From Bacillota bacterium (GTDB lineage Bacteria > Bacillota > Clostridia > Lachnospirales > Lachnospiraceae): a DNA stretch of 64,000 nucleotides. Numbering within the stretch: the first letter of the stretch is position 1; every line of letters starts with the position of its first letter. The DNA is taken from the NCBI GenBank assembly GCA_023399055.1, contig JAEWQV010000031.1:1-64000 (forward strand), given 5' to 3'. Below the pieces are notes generated by a model that was not told the DNA's origin, searched no databases, and was given only the letters and a program-made list of their open reading frames with translations. Positions 52,749-62,021 of the stretch are shown one piece after another. Made by a program: the position numbers and the translations under genes.

Positions 52749-55277
52749 TTAAGCAGATTCTTCAATAACTTTAATCACTCCACTCTCTACCAACTCAACA
52801 AAGATTGGAACTAATTTAGGATCAAACTGAAGGCCTGCCTGTTCTTTTAATATTCGTAGCGATGTGCTAACAGAGAATGCCTCCTTATAAGGTCGTTCTG
52901 AAATCATCGCGTCAAAGGAATCGGCAACACATAGAATTCTTGCAGAAATAGGAATATCTTCTCTAGCAATTCTTCTGGGATAGCCTTTACCATCATAACG
53001 CTCATGATGCCCAATTACCGCAGGAATAACATAATCCAGAGATGGTAAATGTCTGATAATACCGATAGAACTCTCTACATGTCCTTTTACAACCTCGTAC
53101 TCCTCATCGGTTAATTTACCCGGTTTATTTAAAATTTGCTCTGGAATACCAATCTTACCGATATCGTGTAAAAGTGCTGCTTCACGCACTATTTCAACAT
53201 GATCTTCATTCATACCGTAGGCATATGCCAGTTCAGTTGCATAATAGGCAACATTTCTAGAGTGATCGAAGGTGTAATGATCCTTTGTATCAATAGCTGC
53301 GGTTAAGGCATATATGGTGGAAGCATATTCGGAATAGATTCGTTCCTTACGGTCAATAAAATCCATTACCTTTCTTTCTGCTTTTTGCTCTCTGCCGGTA
53401 TATAGCATTATTGCATTCTTTCCACTATGTTTCACAGTATAAATCGCCATATCAGCATTATTAATCAACTGTTTCACATCGCTTGCAGCATATGGTATGG
53501 AACAAATACCACCACTAACAGTTAGCATTTTTAATGCATAATCAGATTCCCGTTTGTTCATATTCATAATTTGTTTACGAATAATCTCTGCTAAATTCTT
53601 TGCTGAAAACATGTCATAGGCAGGCAAAATTATTGCAAATTCCTTACCGCTATACCTGGCAACCTGTCCGTTGGTTCCGACACTGACACGTATAATATCA
53701 GCAATGTTTTGCAGTGCGACATCTCCTTCTTTATTGCCGTATAACTGATTATAAAGTTTAAAGTCATCAATATTAAGGATAATAAGAGCCAGTGAACCCT
53801 CAATGTTTTTCTCATATTCCTGTTGAATTACTTCGTAGAAGTACTTTCGATTTAAAAGCCCTGTTAATTCATCTGTTCTAGCCTCTAAGTATGCCTTTTC
53901 AAATAATTTAGAATTTTTAACTGCTATAGATCCAATGGAATTGATGGAATCTAGAAAACTGATATCCTTAAAGGTAAACCCAGCTTTTTTCTCTTTTTCT
54001 GATAAGAATATTACTCCGATCATTCCACTATCGTCTCGTAAAGGAACCATACAACCAATATTTAAATCGTGTAGCTGATGTTTCTCTTTTTCCCACATTG
54101 ACTTATAGTCTATTGTCCTCTTAAAGTCTTTCATTAGCAGGCAACCATTGCTTTGCTTCAGCTGTACAATTAACGGATTATCAACGGTTAAAGAAAATTT
54201 ACTCTGTTCCAAAGGGCTGGTGCTATGTACAATTTCATAACTGGTATTGTTTTTATCGCTAATACAGATATATACTGTTTTTATATCAATTGCCTTCTGT
54301 ATTACCTCCGCCAGCTCCTGTAATATTTCATTTACATTCAGACTTCTTGAAATGTTTAAACTAAACTCCCTTAAGCTTTCTGCCTGCATTACCTCATCTC
54401 GTATAAAGAAGGTATCAATAACCCGCTTCATCATGTAATATATGAGCGTTGTAGCGATTGTAAAGATAGAGGCAATTACCAGTGTTGTATTTTCATTTGA
54501 AATACGAAAATTGTTGTTAATTGCATCCTCCAGTGGCTTTATCATATTAATGAATAAGAAAAATGATATCCCTGCTGATATTACATAACAGCTGCCTCTA
54601 GATACAATTAATCTTAAATGAAAGATATTTTTACGATAAAGGGCATAGAAGATAAAAAATGCGTTTAAAATACCTGCTGCAATATCAGTAGGAAACCCTT
54701 GAAATATAGGTACAAGGAGCAACAAATGTCCCATATAAAGGCAAACAATGCCCAAAATAATTGGCATAAACTGCTTCCTGGCTAAGGAATTCTGCTGGCT
54801 GCTTTTAAATAAAATCACTATCATATGAAGAATGATAGCCATACATAGAAGAAACACTAAACTAATTTTCCAGGAAAACTGATATACAAAAACAATTGAC
54901 TGATCAGTATTTGCTATCCTGCTTCTCGGTGCTTCAAGAAAAAAACCATTCCATACATTAAGACAATTGACACTTAATACAGCTACTAACCAGATTAATC
55001 TTTCCTTGGTATATCTTTGCTCAACAAATTCGCAAGCAAAGGTTAAAAAAGAAAATGGCAGCATCGTTAGTCCAAGGAAAGAGACATCATACCAGAACTT
55101 TGTAGAGGGCAATACCTGCATTCTCATACAAAAAGAACCGCCTGTCCAAATGATAAGTACGGATAGCACCAATAAAAATGCATTAATCATCCGATTCTTT
55201 TTTGCTGCCAAAAAAGTTAAAAGAATAAAGCAATAGCAAAGTAGGGCAATTACTGGTATATTCGCATAGTTTCCCAT
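52749..55277 (-). CDS. membrane GAF/GGDEF/HD-GYP c-di-GMP protein
   Basis: 842 aa. The N-terminus (about 1-285) has eight or so hydrophobic segments resembling the histidine-kinase 7TM sensor. Then follow a GAF domain (about 300-455), a GGDEF domain (about 465-620) whose active site reads RYSGKEFAIIL (SGKEF, so a cyclase is unlikely), and an HD-GYP domain (about 640-835) with LLHDIGKIGIPEQILNKPGKL, HVESS, HHERYDGKGYP. The HD-GYP half looks active, so the net role is c-di-GMP breakdown, perhaps allosterically controlled. The gene starts at the stop codon of the GH3 gene. Confidence 0.92.
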   Translation of the reverse strand: MGNYANIPVIALLCYCFILLTFLAAKKNRMINAFLLVLSVLIIWTGGSFCMRMQVLPSTKFWYDVSFLGLTMLPFSFLTFACEFVEQRYTKERLIWLVAVLSVNCLNVWNGFFLEAPRSRIANTDQSIVFVYQFSWKISLVFLLCMAIILHMIVILFKSSQQNSLARKQFMPIILGIVCLYMGHLLLLVPIFQGFPTDIAAGILNAFFIFYALYRKNIFHLRLIVSRGSCYVISAGISFFLFINMIKPLEDAINNNFRISNENTTLVIASIFTIATTLIYYMMKRVIDTFFIRDEVMQAESLREFSLNISRSLNVNEILQELAEVIQKAIDIKTVYICISDKNNTSYEIVHSTSPLEQSKFSLTVDNPLIVQLKQSNGCLLMKDFKRTIDYKSMWEKEKHQLHDLNIGCMVPLRDDSGMIGVIFLSEKEKKAGFTFKDISFLDSINSIGSIAVKNSKLFEKAYLEARTDELTGLLNRKYFYEVIQQEYEKNIEGSLALIILNIDDFKLYNQLYGNKEGDVALQNIADIIRVSVGTNGQVARYSGKEFAIILPAYDMFSAKNLAEIIRKQIMNMNKRESDYALKMLTVSGGICSIPYAASDVKQLINNADMAIYTVKHSGKNAIMLYTGREQKAERKVMDFIDRKERIYSEYASTIYALTAAIDTKDHYTFDHSRNVAYYATELAYAYGMNEDHVEIVREAALLHDIGKIGIPEQILNKPGKLTDEEYEVVKGHVESSIGIIRHLPSLDYVIPAVIGHHERYDGKGYPRRIAREDIPISARILCVADSFDAMISERPYKEAFSVSTSLRILKEQAGLQFDPKLVPIFVELVESGVIKVIEESA

Positions 55278-56953
55278 TAGCCTATAACCCCTCCCATCCT
55301 TTCATAATATTCTGGTGATTGACGCTTCAGAAACTCCATAACCACATAGGGTGATGGATTCATATGACTAATTGACTTTCCCGTATTTCTTTTAAATCTC
55401 GCAAACATACCGCATTTTACAATGGTGATTTCCAGAGGGTCCATTCCCAGGATATGTTTTAAATCTTTATAGTCTTGATCCACATATTTAAAATAAATAG
55501 ATAATTGCTCTCTTAATATCTCTTTACTAATTGCAGATGAGGTAATGGATGCCTCTTTCATCTCTACATACAGATGCAATATTGGTCGATTGTTCTTTAA
55601 CTCTTTTACAGCAAACCAATCTTCAATAGGCAGCCCTGATAAGTCAATCACATCCTGAATACAGTTTTCAGTAATTCTTGTAAATCCAGCAATATCAATA
55701 ATGGAAGGTATTCGATCTATGTATTTAAAGCGTGGTATCTTTGTCTCATCCTCTGCATTCGTTAGACCTACACATTGATACATGTCACCTACCCGATACC
55801 TTACAAATGCTCCACCCTTTAATAACGTAATCACTAGTTCATATTTTTCACCCGGTATGACCTCATTCATTAAATAAGATTTCGGCTGATAATCCTGTAG
55901 TTCCATACCTTTCTGCATTTCATCTTCAGGAATAAATTCATAAAAGCAGGTGTCTGGAAAGAAGTACATTCCGTTACGCGTCCAAGTTTCTGTACCCATA
56001 ATAGAAGGTTCTGTTCCCGCAAATAGTTCCATGGGACGCACTCCCCATAGATCTTCAAGTTCATCCTTATAACAATGATTATCCGTCCCTGCAACCATAA
56101 ACCCTTTTAATTTGAATAAATCTTTTGGCTTCAGTTCCCGATTTTCTTTTTTGCAGCGATATTTTGCCATTAGATAACGAAATATCATGGATAACGAGAT
56201 ATTAAGCAGAATACTGCCTCCTGCTTTTGCAGTCGGGGTTTTCTTACCTGACTCTTTCGCACCAGAACTCTTTGAACTTTTACCCATAGATGCTAAGCTG
56301 ATACTTACGTAATAAGCCACACTACCCAGACCGAAGAAGAAATCTATTCCTTTTCTAAGTCCTAGTTTAAAGCCTAGTTTGTTACGTTCACGAAAAGACA
56401 TCTTAACTGCTTCTTTAACGGTCGGTAAAAATTCAATTCCGATTTCTTCACTTAGCGCAAGGGGAAAAAGACCAGTTGCATAGGGTAACGGAGCTAAGCC
56501 ATATAAGAACTTATCCGTGGCGCGAACATTGAATTTCCCTTTTTTTGAACTCGTAGAAAGTATTAAGCAGGCGATAATATTATTTTTGTAGGTTTCTAGC
56601 ATACTCTTGGTATATGGAGCAACCTTGATTGGGTGTTTGCCCCCCTCCCAAGTAGTCTGAATCCAGATAATTGGTTCATCCGGAAGTAAACTCCCCTTTT
56701 TTTGCAGGAGTATGTCGGCATAATCTCCATAGCTGGTAAGTGGCATCATTCTGCGGAACTCTTCTATTGTTGTAGGTTTTTTATTTCTTAACATGATTCT
56801 TCCAAGTTCTGATTGACTCCATAACTGTATTTGTTCCAGCATAAGTCTATTCTGGATACTCATATAAGTATCCATATCCAAATCTAAAAAGCCACAGTAT
56901 TCCTTCCAAATTTTATCCTGTTGGTTATGCTTTAATTTATCCTCAAATCTCAT
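55277..56953 (-). CDS. GH3-family acyl-adenylating protein
   Basis: 558 aa, GH3 family: ANL-type enzymes that adenylate a carboxylic acid and couple it to an amine or a thiol. Conserved parts are an N-terminal helical region, WIQTTWEGGKHPIKVAPYTKSML (about residue 98-120), MELFAGTEPSIMGTETWTRNGMYFFPDTCFYEFIPEDE (about 305-345), KYELVITLLKGGAFVRYRVGDMYQC (about 370) and the C-terminal lid. The usual first Ser/Thr-rich P-loop (SSGTT type) is replaced by QTTWEGGKHPIK, so nucleotide binding should be checked. It shares one base with the HD-GYP gene and overlaps the membrane methyltransferase-like gene by 11 nt. Confidence 0.85.
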   Translation of the reverse strand: MRFEDKLKHNQQDKIWKEYCGFLDLDMDTYMSIQNRLMLEQIQLWSQSELGRIMLRNKKPTTIEEFRRMMPLTSYGDYADILLQKKGSLLPDEPIIWIQTTWEGGKHPIKVAPYTKSMLETYKNNIIACLILSTSSKKGKFNVRATDKFLYGLAPLPYATGLFPLALSEEIGIEFLPTVKEAVKMSFRERNKLGFKLGLRKGIDFFFGLGSVAYYVSISLASMGKSSKSSGAKESGKKTPTAKAGGSILLNISLSMIFRYLMAKYRCKKENRELKPKDLFKLKGFMVAGTDNHCYKDELEDLWGVRPMELFAGTEPSIMGTETWTRNGMYFFPDTCFYEFIPEDEMQKGMELQDYQPKSYLMNEVIPGEKYELVITLLKGGAFVRYRVGDMYQCVGLTNAEDETKIPRFKYIDRIPSIIDIAGFTRITENCIQDVIDLSGLPIEDWFAVKELKNNRPILHLYVEMKEASITSSAISKEILREQLSIYFKYVDQDYKDLKHILGMDPLEITIVKCGMFARFKRNTGKSISHMNPSPYVVMEFLKRQSPEYYERMGGVIG

Positions 56954-57545
56954 GTTCTTTTACCCTTCCAGGCTGCCCTATCGTCTCAAAGCAACGCTTT
57001 ATGCTTTCTTTGTTTGGTATTAAAAAAGGAGTACTCTTTTTATATTGTTCGTATTCTTCAAAGGTTTTTACAAAGGTCCATTGATCCTGTAGTACAATGT
57101 ATAATACATTTAAAAAGCTAAAAATAAAGGCAGTTAAAATTAGCAGGGGAAGCATTAAGGCTAGTCCTAAAAATAAATAAAAGCCTATAAACCACAGAAC
57201 ACCAGGATGTCGGCAGAGCGCATAAATTCCCTCTTGTTGCAGTGTCTGATTTCTTTGTTTACTCTCAATATATGTATTTTGAAAAGGAAGGGCAAAAAAC
57301 AAAGTATAAATAAGTAGTACAAAAAACAGAAAAGAAACAGCTCCAAAAACACCCATACGAAACGGTTCCAGTAATACCTTATGTAAATTTGTTAGGACAA
57401 TCCCAATGGTTGCTGTAATAATAAGAACGGAACCAACAAAAAAACAGGAATTAAGCAACTTTACTTTTAAAATAATGCTATTAATATCATATACAACAAG
57501 TAATAGAAAACCGATAATTCCAATAAACAGATATAACATTTCCAT
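56943..57545 (-). CDS. ICMT/PEMT-like membrane methyltransferase-like protein
   Basis: About 200 aa with five to six TM segments. The C-terminal half has the signature of isoprenylcysteine and phospholipid methyltransferase-like proteins: IYALCRHPGVLWFIGFYLFLGLAL (about residue 120-143) and TFEEYEQYKKSTPFLIPN (about 180). Such proteins methylate isoprenoid or lipid substrates with SAM. The start at 57545 is chosen because GGGGGA precedes it. First gene of the overlapping operon with GH3 and HD-GYP. Substrate unknown. Confidence 0.72.
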   Translation of the reverse strand: MEMLYLFIGIIGFLLLVVYDINSIILKVKLLNSCFFVGSVLIITATIGIVLTNLHKVLLEPFRMGVFGAVSFLFFVLLIYTLFFALPFQNTYIESKQRNQTLQQEGIYALCRHPGVLWFIGFYLFLGLALMLPLLILTAFIFSFLNVLYIVLQDQWTFVKTFEEYEQYKKSTPFLIPNKESIKRCFETIGQPGRVKEHEI

Positions 57546-57728
57546 TTTCCCCCAATGCTTCATTTGAGATAGATAATATCATATTTTTAGACTATTTAAA
57601 AGAAATATTTTCCAAATTATATAAATATTTATAATTTAATACAGCAATTTAAATAATTACGAGATTTCCTTCCACTATGTTCTTTTTTTCAACACCTAAA
57701 TCACCAAAACTAATGTATTTTACAGTAA

Positions 57729-57768
57729 AAAATGCTGCCTTGGCATAATACCGTAAGGCAGCATTTTA
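57729..57768. terminator. bidirectional terminator between operons
   Basis: AAAATGCTGCCTT pairs with AAGGCAGCATTTT around a 14-nt loop. It terminates the deacetylase gene on the minus strand. Confidence 0.8.
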
Positions 57769-57774
57769 TCATAA

Positions 57775-57811
57775 TTCATGACAAGTAAAACAACTTGTCG
57801 TTTCATCTTGT
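57775..57811 (+). repeat. 37-bp dispersed palindromic element, copy C
   Basis: Same element as 7761-7797 with two A substitutions in the left arm of the palindrome (AAAACAAC), located between a terminator and the end of the deacetylase gene. Confidence 0.75.
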
Positions 57812-57815
57812 TTTT

Positions 57816-58658
57816 CTATTGAACTTCCGCAGCGCCAGCAGCACCCGTAGCACCTACTATATCATCCAGGGTCTTAAAAGTATAACCCATCTGCTCCCAT
57901 CTGGTGAGTAATTCATCCAAAATTTCTGAATTCGTTTTTGATGTACTATGCAATAATACAATTGCACCCGGATGTATTCTTCCCGTTAATTTCTTAAAAG
58001 CTTCCTCCTTGGAGGGCTGCTTATCATTATACCAATCTACATATGCAAGACTCCAAAAGAAAGTCTTATACCCCATTTCTTTGGCCATCTTTAAATTACT
58101 TTGGCTATACTTTCCCTGCGGCGGACGATAATACTTCACCATTTCTTTCCCGGTAATACTTTTGTACGTAGCTTCAAGGTCTTGAAGTTCTTTACAAAAG
58201 GCATCCGTAGAGGATATCTTCGACATATCAGGATGCTTATTGGTATGATTTGCTACCTGATGACCTTCTTCCACCATACGAAGCACTAAATCTGGATTTC
58301 TTTCGAGAAAATTGCCTACCAAAAAGAAGGTGGCAGATACCTTATGTTTTTTTAATGCATCTAGAATTGCTGGTGTATATCCATTTTCATAACCTGCGTC
58401 AAAGGTTAGGTATATTACCTTTTGCTTCGTATCTCCCAGATAATATGCATCATACTTCAGCAGTTCTGCTGCCGTAGCATTTGCAGTTGGAGATTGCCCT
58501 TCACTTCCATAACCAAGACCCCAATTCTCGCCACCTGCTTCTTTTACCTTGCTCTCATCATATGCATTTACCAACATTGCCAAACCACCACCACTAAAAT
58601 AAAGTAGTATAAATACGAGCAGCCATATCATGCCTCTTTTATAATTGGATTTTAGCAT
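57816..58658 (-). CDS. PdaA-type polysaccharide deacetylase
   Basis: About 280 aa, NodB fold. A membrane anchor (about residues 11-31) is followed by the deacetylase domain with YLTFDAGYENGYTPAILDALKKH (about 80-102), NHTNKHPDMSKIS (metal-binding HxxxH), YYRPPQGKYSQ (about 180) and HPGAIVLLHSTSKTNSEILDELL. The catalytic Asp motif is TFDAGYEN, as in B. subtilis PdaA (TFDNGYEN), which makes muramic-delta-lactam in spore cortex. The start 58658 follows TTGGAG; an ATG at 58700 adds fourteen residues. Confidence 0.9.
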   Translation of the reverse strand: MLKSNYKRGMIWLLVFILLYFSGGGLAMLVNAYDESKVKEAGGENWGLGYGSEGQSPTANATAAELLKYDAYYLGDTKQKVIYLTFDAGYENGYTPAILDALKKHKVSATFFLVGNFLERNPDLVLRMVEEGHQVANHTNKHPDMSKISSTDAFCKELQDLEATYKSITGKEMVKYYRPPQGKYSQSNLKMAKEMGYKTFFWSLAYVDWYNDKQPSKEEAFKKLTGRIHPGAIVLLHSTSKTNSEILDELLTRWEQMGYTFKTLDDIVGATGAAGAAEVQ

Positions 58659-58729
58659 CTTAGACTCCAAATAACATTTCTTAATAATGTATATTTGCAT
58701 AATCGCCTAAGCATGACTATAATCTTGCT

Positions 58730-61366
58730 CTACCTGTGATACCTGCAAAGAAGTGTCTGTGAAACAATGTCGGAGAATAGCTCTAACCCATCGGTTTTAG
58801 CGATATGGAGAACATCTTCCATAGCAATTGCATCGGGACAGAGTTCAGGCAAATAATTTTTTGTCTCTACTAGCTTTTCTGGAAAGTACTTTACATCTTT
58901 TTGCCCATCAAAAATAGCTGCATAAAAGATGCCCGCTTCCACTAAATCCTGAAAGAAATGACTTCCATAGGATAGTTCAGGCTGAAAGCCTTCTTCACTG
59001 GAAGCAACTTCACATATGACGGACATGTGACATAGCTCCGTAAAATGTACCGGCACCCCTAAGGAAGTCGTAGTGGTTCCCCATCTGCCCGGTCCGATTA
59101 GCATTGTTTGGTAATCTTTCAGCAGAAGATTAATCCTTCCAATAAACCTTGCAATTTGATATTTATCCTGTTCACTAAGTTGCAGATATTTTGTTGTTGA
59201 AACCAAGACAACATAATCCAGGGAAAGGTAGAGATTCCCACCCATGAAATTGCCCTTTGTTTTAAATAAGTAATCCTCATTTCTTACTTTTTTAGGAAGT
59301 TCCACTGTCTTTCCCAATCCTCTGGTTTGCAGCGGACGACATTGCAAAAGATTAATGCGAAACTCTGTACCCTGAGTTAAATTAGCTGTGAACTCGATAT
59401 CCACAGGATATTCATAGGCCGTAGAAAGCTTCAAAAGAATATCTTTCATAATGTTCGGGAACTCTGTATCCTTCAATAGCTTTTTAAAATCCATTAGATA
59501 CCTTGTTTGTTGGTTAACCTGACCACGATCCCTCAAGCGATCCATGGTTTGATAATCGATACTTGCAAGCATAGATCTCTTCTCTGAGGGCTCTATGCTT
59601 AAGATATCCTGCAAAGGTTTACTGGTAAGCGCACTCTCGTTAATTGAAAGAATATCAACAAAATGCTGTGAGTATTTGTTCTGATCTTCATAATTAATTA
59701 GCGGCAATCTTAAGGGATCATCAAGACTAACGATTCGTACATAATCCCCCTCTGTACGATCCACTGCCCTGGTTCCAAGACCGTATACTAATCTTAGCAT
59801 ACCAGCTTCCATATCCATATTTTGATCCCATACATAGAGATTGGATGAGTTTCCAACACCTGCTACATCCGGATAAAAACTATTGCCATGATAGTCGCCA
59901 GATACTCTCTGAACAAGAATAGCCATCTGCTCATCCTTATCGGAAAGTCCCCTGTTTTTTCTATAATTCAACGCATCTTCGTTCATTGTACTAGAATAAA
60001 CAATCCTGACCGCATTGGTAAAGGACTCATATCGTTCTGAAAGAGTGCCTTGATTAACACAGAATACACTTTCGTATTTACCTGCAAAGGCATTTCCAAA
60101 GTTATCCTCCTGAATTGAACTAGATCGCACAATAATAGGTGACTGTCCGAAATACTCTAGCATCTGTAAGAATTGTTCCTTTATCTTGTCTGGAAATTTC
60201 CCTTTCAATAGCTTTTCCTTTAATTCAGGGGCATACCGCTCATACCCCTCCAAGGATTTTTGCTTCGTCCTAAGTCTCCATAACCCATTTTTAACAATAT
60301 AGGTATAAAAGATATCCGCACCTAAATAGTAGGAATCATGTGGTTCCAACAGTTCTGCAATAGAAATTTTGTTATCTGATACCTTATTGGTTTCAATTAT
60401 TGATGCTTTTATATTTTTATTTATATTTGTAGAATCTTTTATAGGTACTTTTTGGGTTTCTAATATTTTTCTAGCCAATAACATACCGATGCTCTTGCCA
60501 CCAATATAGCCAGTTCCTATTTCTCTAGATGCAATATCCAGCAGGTCTTGTAAGGAAAAGTATTTCGCACATAAATTAAATAATCTTGATTCTTTTCCGA
60601 CTAGTAATTTCAGGAGTTGCTTAATTACTTTTCTCTGTTGCTCTGGCTTCTTATGCAATGCATCTCTTGCTTTTTGAAAAATAACATTCCAATAATCCAG
60701 CCGCTCCTCACCACGCTGAATCTGGGAAAATAATTCTGCTGTTTGGGTACTGGAGGTAATGCATTCTGCTTCCTGACCCTGTATTAAATGGGGAAAGAAC
60801 ATCGTGGGAGAATATCTCTGCCACACCTTAAGGGGATGCACATACAGTCTATCCTTAATTTGATATAAATCTACCAATAACTGTGTGGTTTCTCTAATAC
60901 CAGCGATTGTACTGAAAGTGTGAATATTACGGATAATTGCAAAGTAAGCTATAGTTTCAAGCTCAAATAGATAAGGACAGGTTACTTCAAAGAAATTACC
61001 AATCATTAAATCGGAAGACCAATAAGCTAAAAGATCTGTAAGACAGTCAAAAACATAGAAAACATACTTTCCTTCTTGTTTCACCAAATGATGAACTTCT
61101 GTTGCGAAATGTTCAAACCCTTTCTCTGCATCAAGTTCATAGACTATAATACCCTCCTGCTCCTGCAACAGGGCTTCCTCACTGTCGAAATGAACGTAAA
61201 TCACCCGTCGATTGTCGGCAATGGCTTGCTGAACAAATGGATCAATGAGTTTCTTATAACTCTCAATAGAATCCACCTGCCATACTACATTATCACCTAG
61301 CCTTAAGGAATCGATTGCAATATCAAACCCCTTTAACCCAGAACTAACTTTCCCATAAGCTTCCAT
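58730..61366 (-). CDS. RecA/KaiC-like plus PEP/pyruvate-binding (PPDK_N) protein
   Basis: 878 aa. The first 215 residues have KaiC-like form (GLKGFDIAIDSLRLGDNVVWQVDS, ...YVFDCLTDLLAYWSSDLMIGNFFEVTCPYL) but no Walker A GxxxxGKT. After a middle part, GYIGGKSIGMLLARKIL begins the PPDK N-terminal ATP-grasp domain, with SPIIVRSSSIQEDNFGNAFAGKYES (about 410-435), RLVYGLGTRAVDRTEGDYVRIVSL (about 535) and VDIEFT...INLLQCRPL (about 650-670). The phosphohistidine and PEP/pyruvate domains of true PPDK are missing. Its start overlaps the carbonic anhydrase stop region. Function unknown. Confidence 0.82.
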   Translation of the reverse strand: MEAYGKVSSGLKGFDIAIDSLRLGDNVVWQVDSIESYKKLIDPFVQQAIADNRRVIYVHFDSEEALLQEQEGIIVYELDAEKGFEHFATEVHHLVKQEGKYVFYVFDCLTDLLAYWSSDLMIGNFFEVTCPYLFELETIAYFAIIRNIHTFSTIAGIRETTQLLVDLYQIKDRLYVHPLKVWQRYSPTMFFPHLIQGQEAECITSSTQTAELFSQIQRGEERLDYWNVIFQKARDALHKKPEQQRKVIKQLLKLLVGKESRLFNLCAKYFSLQDLLDIASREIGTGYIGGKSIGMLLARKILETQKVPIKDSTNINKNIKASIIETNKVSDNKISIAELLEPHDSYYLGADIFYTYIVKNGLWRLRTKQKSLEGYERYAPELKEKLLKGKFPDKIKEQFLQMLEYFGQSPIIVRSSSIQEDNFGNAFAGKYESVFCVNQGTLSERYESFTNAVRIVYSSTMNEDALNYRKNRGLSDKDEQMAILVQRVSGDYHGNSFYPDVAGVGNSSNLYVWDQNMDMEAGMLRLVYGLGTRAVDRTEGDYVRIVSLDDPLRLPLINYEDQNKYSQHFVDILSINESALTSKPLQDILSIEPSEKRSMLASIDYQTMDRLRDRGQVNQQTRYLMDFKKLLKDTEFPNIMKDILLKLSTAYEYPVDIEFTANLTQGTEFRINLLQCRPLQTRGLGKTVELPKKVRNEDYLFKTKGNFMGGNLYLSLDYVVLVSTTKYLQLSEQDKYQIARFIGRINLLLKDYQTMLIGPGRWGTTTTSLGVPVHFTELCHMSVICEVASSEEGFQPELSYGSHFFQDLVEAGIFYAAIFDGQKDVKYFPEKLVETKNYLPELCPDAIAMEDVLHIAKTDGLELFSDIVSQTLLCRYHR

Positions 61367-61374
61367 TAAAAACC

Positions 61375-61935
61375 TCACTCATAGCCATTAATTACGACTT
61401 CCACTTTGCCAGTAACTGGTTCCATTATTAATCCATGTATAAATACATCCTTTGGTATCAGAGGATGGTTTCTTATTACATTCACACTTTCTTTAATTGA
61501 TTCCTCCACAGAATCAAATCCCTTCAGCCATCTTTTAATATCAATTCCAGAATGGTTTAAAGTTGCAAGAACATCTTCGGAAACTCCTCGATCAATTGCT
61601 TTTTGAATAACACTATCTGCATCCAAATGGCTCATCCCGCAACCATGATGCCCAATCACCAAAATGTCCTTGGTTTGAAATTCATACACTGCAACAATTA
61701 TACTTCGAAGAATACTTCCAAAGGGATGCATAATCGTGGCACCTGCATTTTTAACCAGCTTAACATCGCCATTTTTTATGTTAAGTGCCTTGGGAAGAAG
61801 CTCTGTAAGTCTTGTATCCATGCAAGATAGAATTACCATTTTCTTATTTGGTGAACTTGAGGTTTGATACTCTACATATCTCTTGTTCTCAACAAACGCA
61901 CTATTATACTCCAGCATTTCATCTAATATGTTCAT
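61375..61935 (-). CDS. beta-class carbonic anhydrase
   Basis: 186 aa. Converts CO2 and bicarbonate. The zinc ligands are Cys in ILSCMDTRLTELLP (about residue 38) and His/Cys in VIGHHGCGMSHL (about 94-98), with the Asp-Arg dyad in CMDTR. This is the short bacterial form. The stop codon lies within the ribosome-site region of the PPDK_N-like gene (9 bp before its start), so the two proteins are translated together. Confidence 0.93.
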   Translation of the reverse strand: MNILDEMLEYNSAFVENKRYVEYQTSSSPNKKMVILSCMDTRLTELLPKALNIKNGDVKLVKNAGATIMHPFGSILRSIIVAVYEFQTKDILVIGHHGCGMSHLDADSVIQKAIDRGVSEDVLATLNHSGIDIKRWLKGFDSVEESIKESVNVIRNHPLIPKDVFIHGLIMEPVTGKVEVVINGYE

Positions 61936-62021
61936 TCTAAACCTCCTGATTACTCTAAGACTTATATCTATTAACCACTGAAAATATTATCTATTGCAAT
62001 TATATTGACACTTTATGATAT

